Made by a program: the position numbers and the translations under genes
Notes under the pieces: model-generated
What the model was told of the DNA's origin: nothing
The model's database searches: none
Seen by the model: the letters and a program-made list of their open reading frames with translations, nothing else
Shown: piece by piece, positions 5,709 through 6,476 of the stretch
Layout: every line of letters starts with the position of its first letter
Numbering within the stretch: the stretch's first letter is position 1
Assembly (NCBI GenBank): GCA_021205375.1
Contig: JAJPXR010000185.1
Span: 1 to 6,476, forward strand
Direction of reading: 5' to 3'
Source: Clostridiales bacterium
Lineage (GTDB): Bacteria > Bacillota > Clostridia > Oscillospirales > Oscillospiraceae
DNA: 6,476 nucleotides

Positions 5709-6476
5709 TTAAAAACTGATAATTTTTTTCATAAGCGAATCTAGTCGATTAAAGTGCGCATCATTGGAAATGCCCTCCACCAAAGGAAGTAACTCCGCAA
5801 TTGGCGATATTGCTTGTCCCGGCAATTGCTTATCATATGCACTTTGTGTACGCTCTGATGATTTGCACTTACCATAAATTATGCATAAACCAACCACCGT
5901 GTTGGATTGCTGTATAGGACTAATTGAAAATAAATACTTGAATGCAAGATCTTTGACGTAATAGCGTTTCACATTTTGTAGGTCACTAAACTTTGCATCA
6001 AGAATTAGGTAGCGTGAAGCCGAGTTGTTTTCGACTTTAATTACATAATCTGGTGAATAATAATGCCCACCAACTTGATTCATATTTTCGTTTCCACTAA
6101 AAAAAGGAAGTGAATTATTGCGCATCAGCTGGATGCCATTTATGTCACTACGATTACTATCGTAAATAACTGGCTGATAGTAAAGAGTTATGCAATTTGT
6201 TTCATTTTTAAATACAAAGGTATTCTTGCAATCAGTATTTTTATATTGCCAGGTGCTTTTTACTGGATATACACATCTCTTGTCCTCTACCAATAGATAT
6301 CCGCGACTTTGGAAATAGGCAATCATTTTTACTAACAAATAGTTTTCATAAAGTGAAGATACTTTTACAAGTGAAAGCATATATTTTTCAGAAGCGAACT
6401 CATAAATACCAAAGGTGAACCACTTATGAATTTGTACAAAGATGCGGTTGTACTGAGGGACTGATAAAAAAATATG
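5709..6476 (-). CDS. DUF2357/PDDEXK_7 (McrC-like) nuclease, C-terminal part, runs off the right edge
   Basis: The frame is open from the window edge (6476) to TAA at 5709-5711: 255 codons, with no stop upstream of the Met at 6380, so the gene is cut by the window rather than starting at that Met. The 32 codons before it (including IHKWFTFGIYEFASEKY) continue the fold naturally. Counting from that Met: SLYENYLLVKMIAYF (9-23) is the helix with a conserved Glu (E12); SPDYVI gives D111; YLILDAKF gives D128 and K130, together a PD-(D/E)XK catalytic core; YVKDLAFKYLF follows as the usual helix. This layout matches proteins with DUF2357 plus PDDEXK_7 (old DUF524), McrC-like subunits that normally act with an McrB-like AAA+ NTPase in modification-dependent restriction. 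The partner, if present, would lie off the right edge. The DNA is much more AT-rich than the left half, suggesting transfer. The family call comes from motif pattern, not a search. Confidence 0.7.
   Translation of the reverse strand, partial: HIFLSVPQYNRIFVQIHKWFTFGIYEFASEKYMLSLVKVSSLYENYLLVKMIAYFQSRGYLLVEDKRCVYPVKSTWQYKNTDCKNTFVFKNETNCITLYYQPVIYDSNRSDINGIQLMRNNSLPFFSGNENMNQVGGHYYSPDYVIKVENNSASRYLILDAKFSDLQNVKRYYVKDLAFKYLFSISPIQQSNTVVGLCIIYGKCKSSERTQSAYDKQLPGQAISPIAELLPLVEGISNDAHFNRLDSLMKKIISF

Noticed and set aside
5634..5741. 37-codon plus-strand frame with KHELREIFREQAKGAERN
   Set aside because: It looks protein-like but is short, has no start, and its end is antisense to the nuclease C-terminus; kept only as a note that mobile-gene debris may exist on this strand too.
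6378..6380. Met at 6380 as the real start of the nuclease
   Set aside because: The frame is open to the window edge with protein-like sequence that continues the DUF2357-like region, so the gene is partial.

Overview
The window has two parts. Bases 1-3612 are GC-rich and carry two plus-strand genes: a CtpE/Exp7-like P-type cation ATPase and a histidine-phosphatase-superfamily protein. Bases 3640-6476 are read from the minus strand and look like an accessory region with defence-type genes. The dense GC-rich coding, the Firmicutes-style AGGAGG-type ribosome sites and the close resemblance of the ATPase, Nudix and SRA proteins to clostridial families suggest a high-GC gut clostridium (Oscillospiraceae, Flavonifractor-like). 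That placement is inference from remembered family resemblance, not a search.

Left part: two hairpins (2-30, 47-74) are followed by a good sigma-A-type promoter (TTCACA, 17 bp, TATAAT at 100-128) and the 840-residue ATPase (173-2695). A short inverted-repeat unit (2709-2843) separates it from the phosphatase gene (true start probably 2881, end 3612). Both plus-strand genes converge on the minus-strand genes, with a small minus-strand terminator-like hairpin at 3641-3658 between the two groups.

Right part, in minus-strand order: the C-terminal portion of a DUF2357/PDDEXK_7-type (McrC-like) nuclease that runs off the right edge (5709-6476, strikingly AT-rich); about 670 bases without an intact gene, holding a frameshifted gene remnant (5388-5656) and a repeat-rich stretch that looks like the end of an insertion sequence (5092-5349); a 253-residue ScoMcrA-like SRA protein with a C-terminal Tudor/CarD-like domain (4278-5039); and, 20 bases downstream, a MutT/NudG-like Nudix hydrolase (3775-4257) with an atypical C-terminal tail.

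The most interesting reading is that the minus-strand genes are parts of a modification-dependent (type IV-like) restriction island: a nuclease of the kind that works with McrB-like ATPases, a modified-base reader without its own nuclease, and a nucleotide-pool hydrolase whose relatives include an enzyme acting on modified cytosine nucleotides. The nuclease and reader are now separated by mobile-element debris, so whether they still work together cannot be told from this window. No tRNA, rRNA or CRISPR array is visible.
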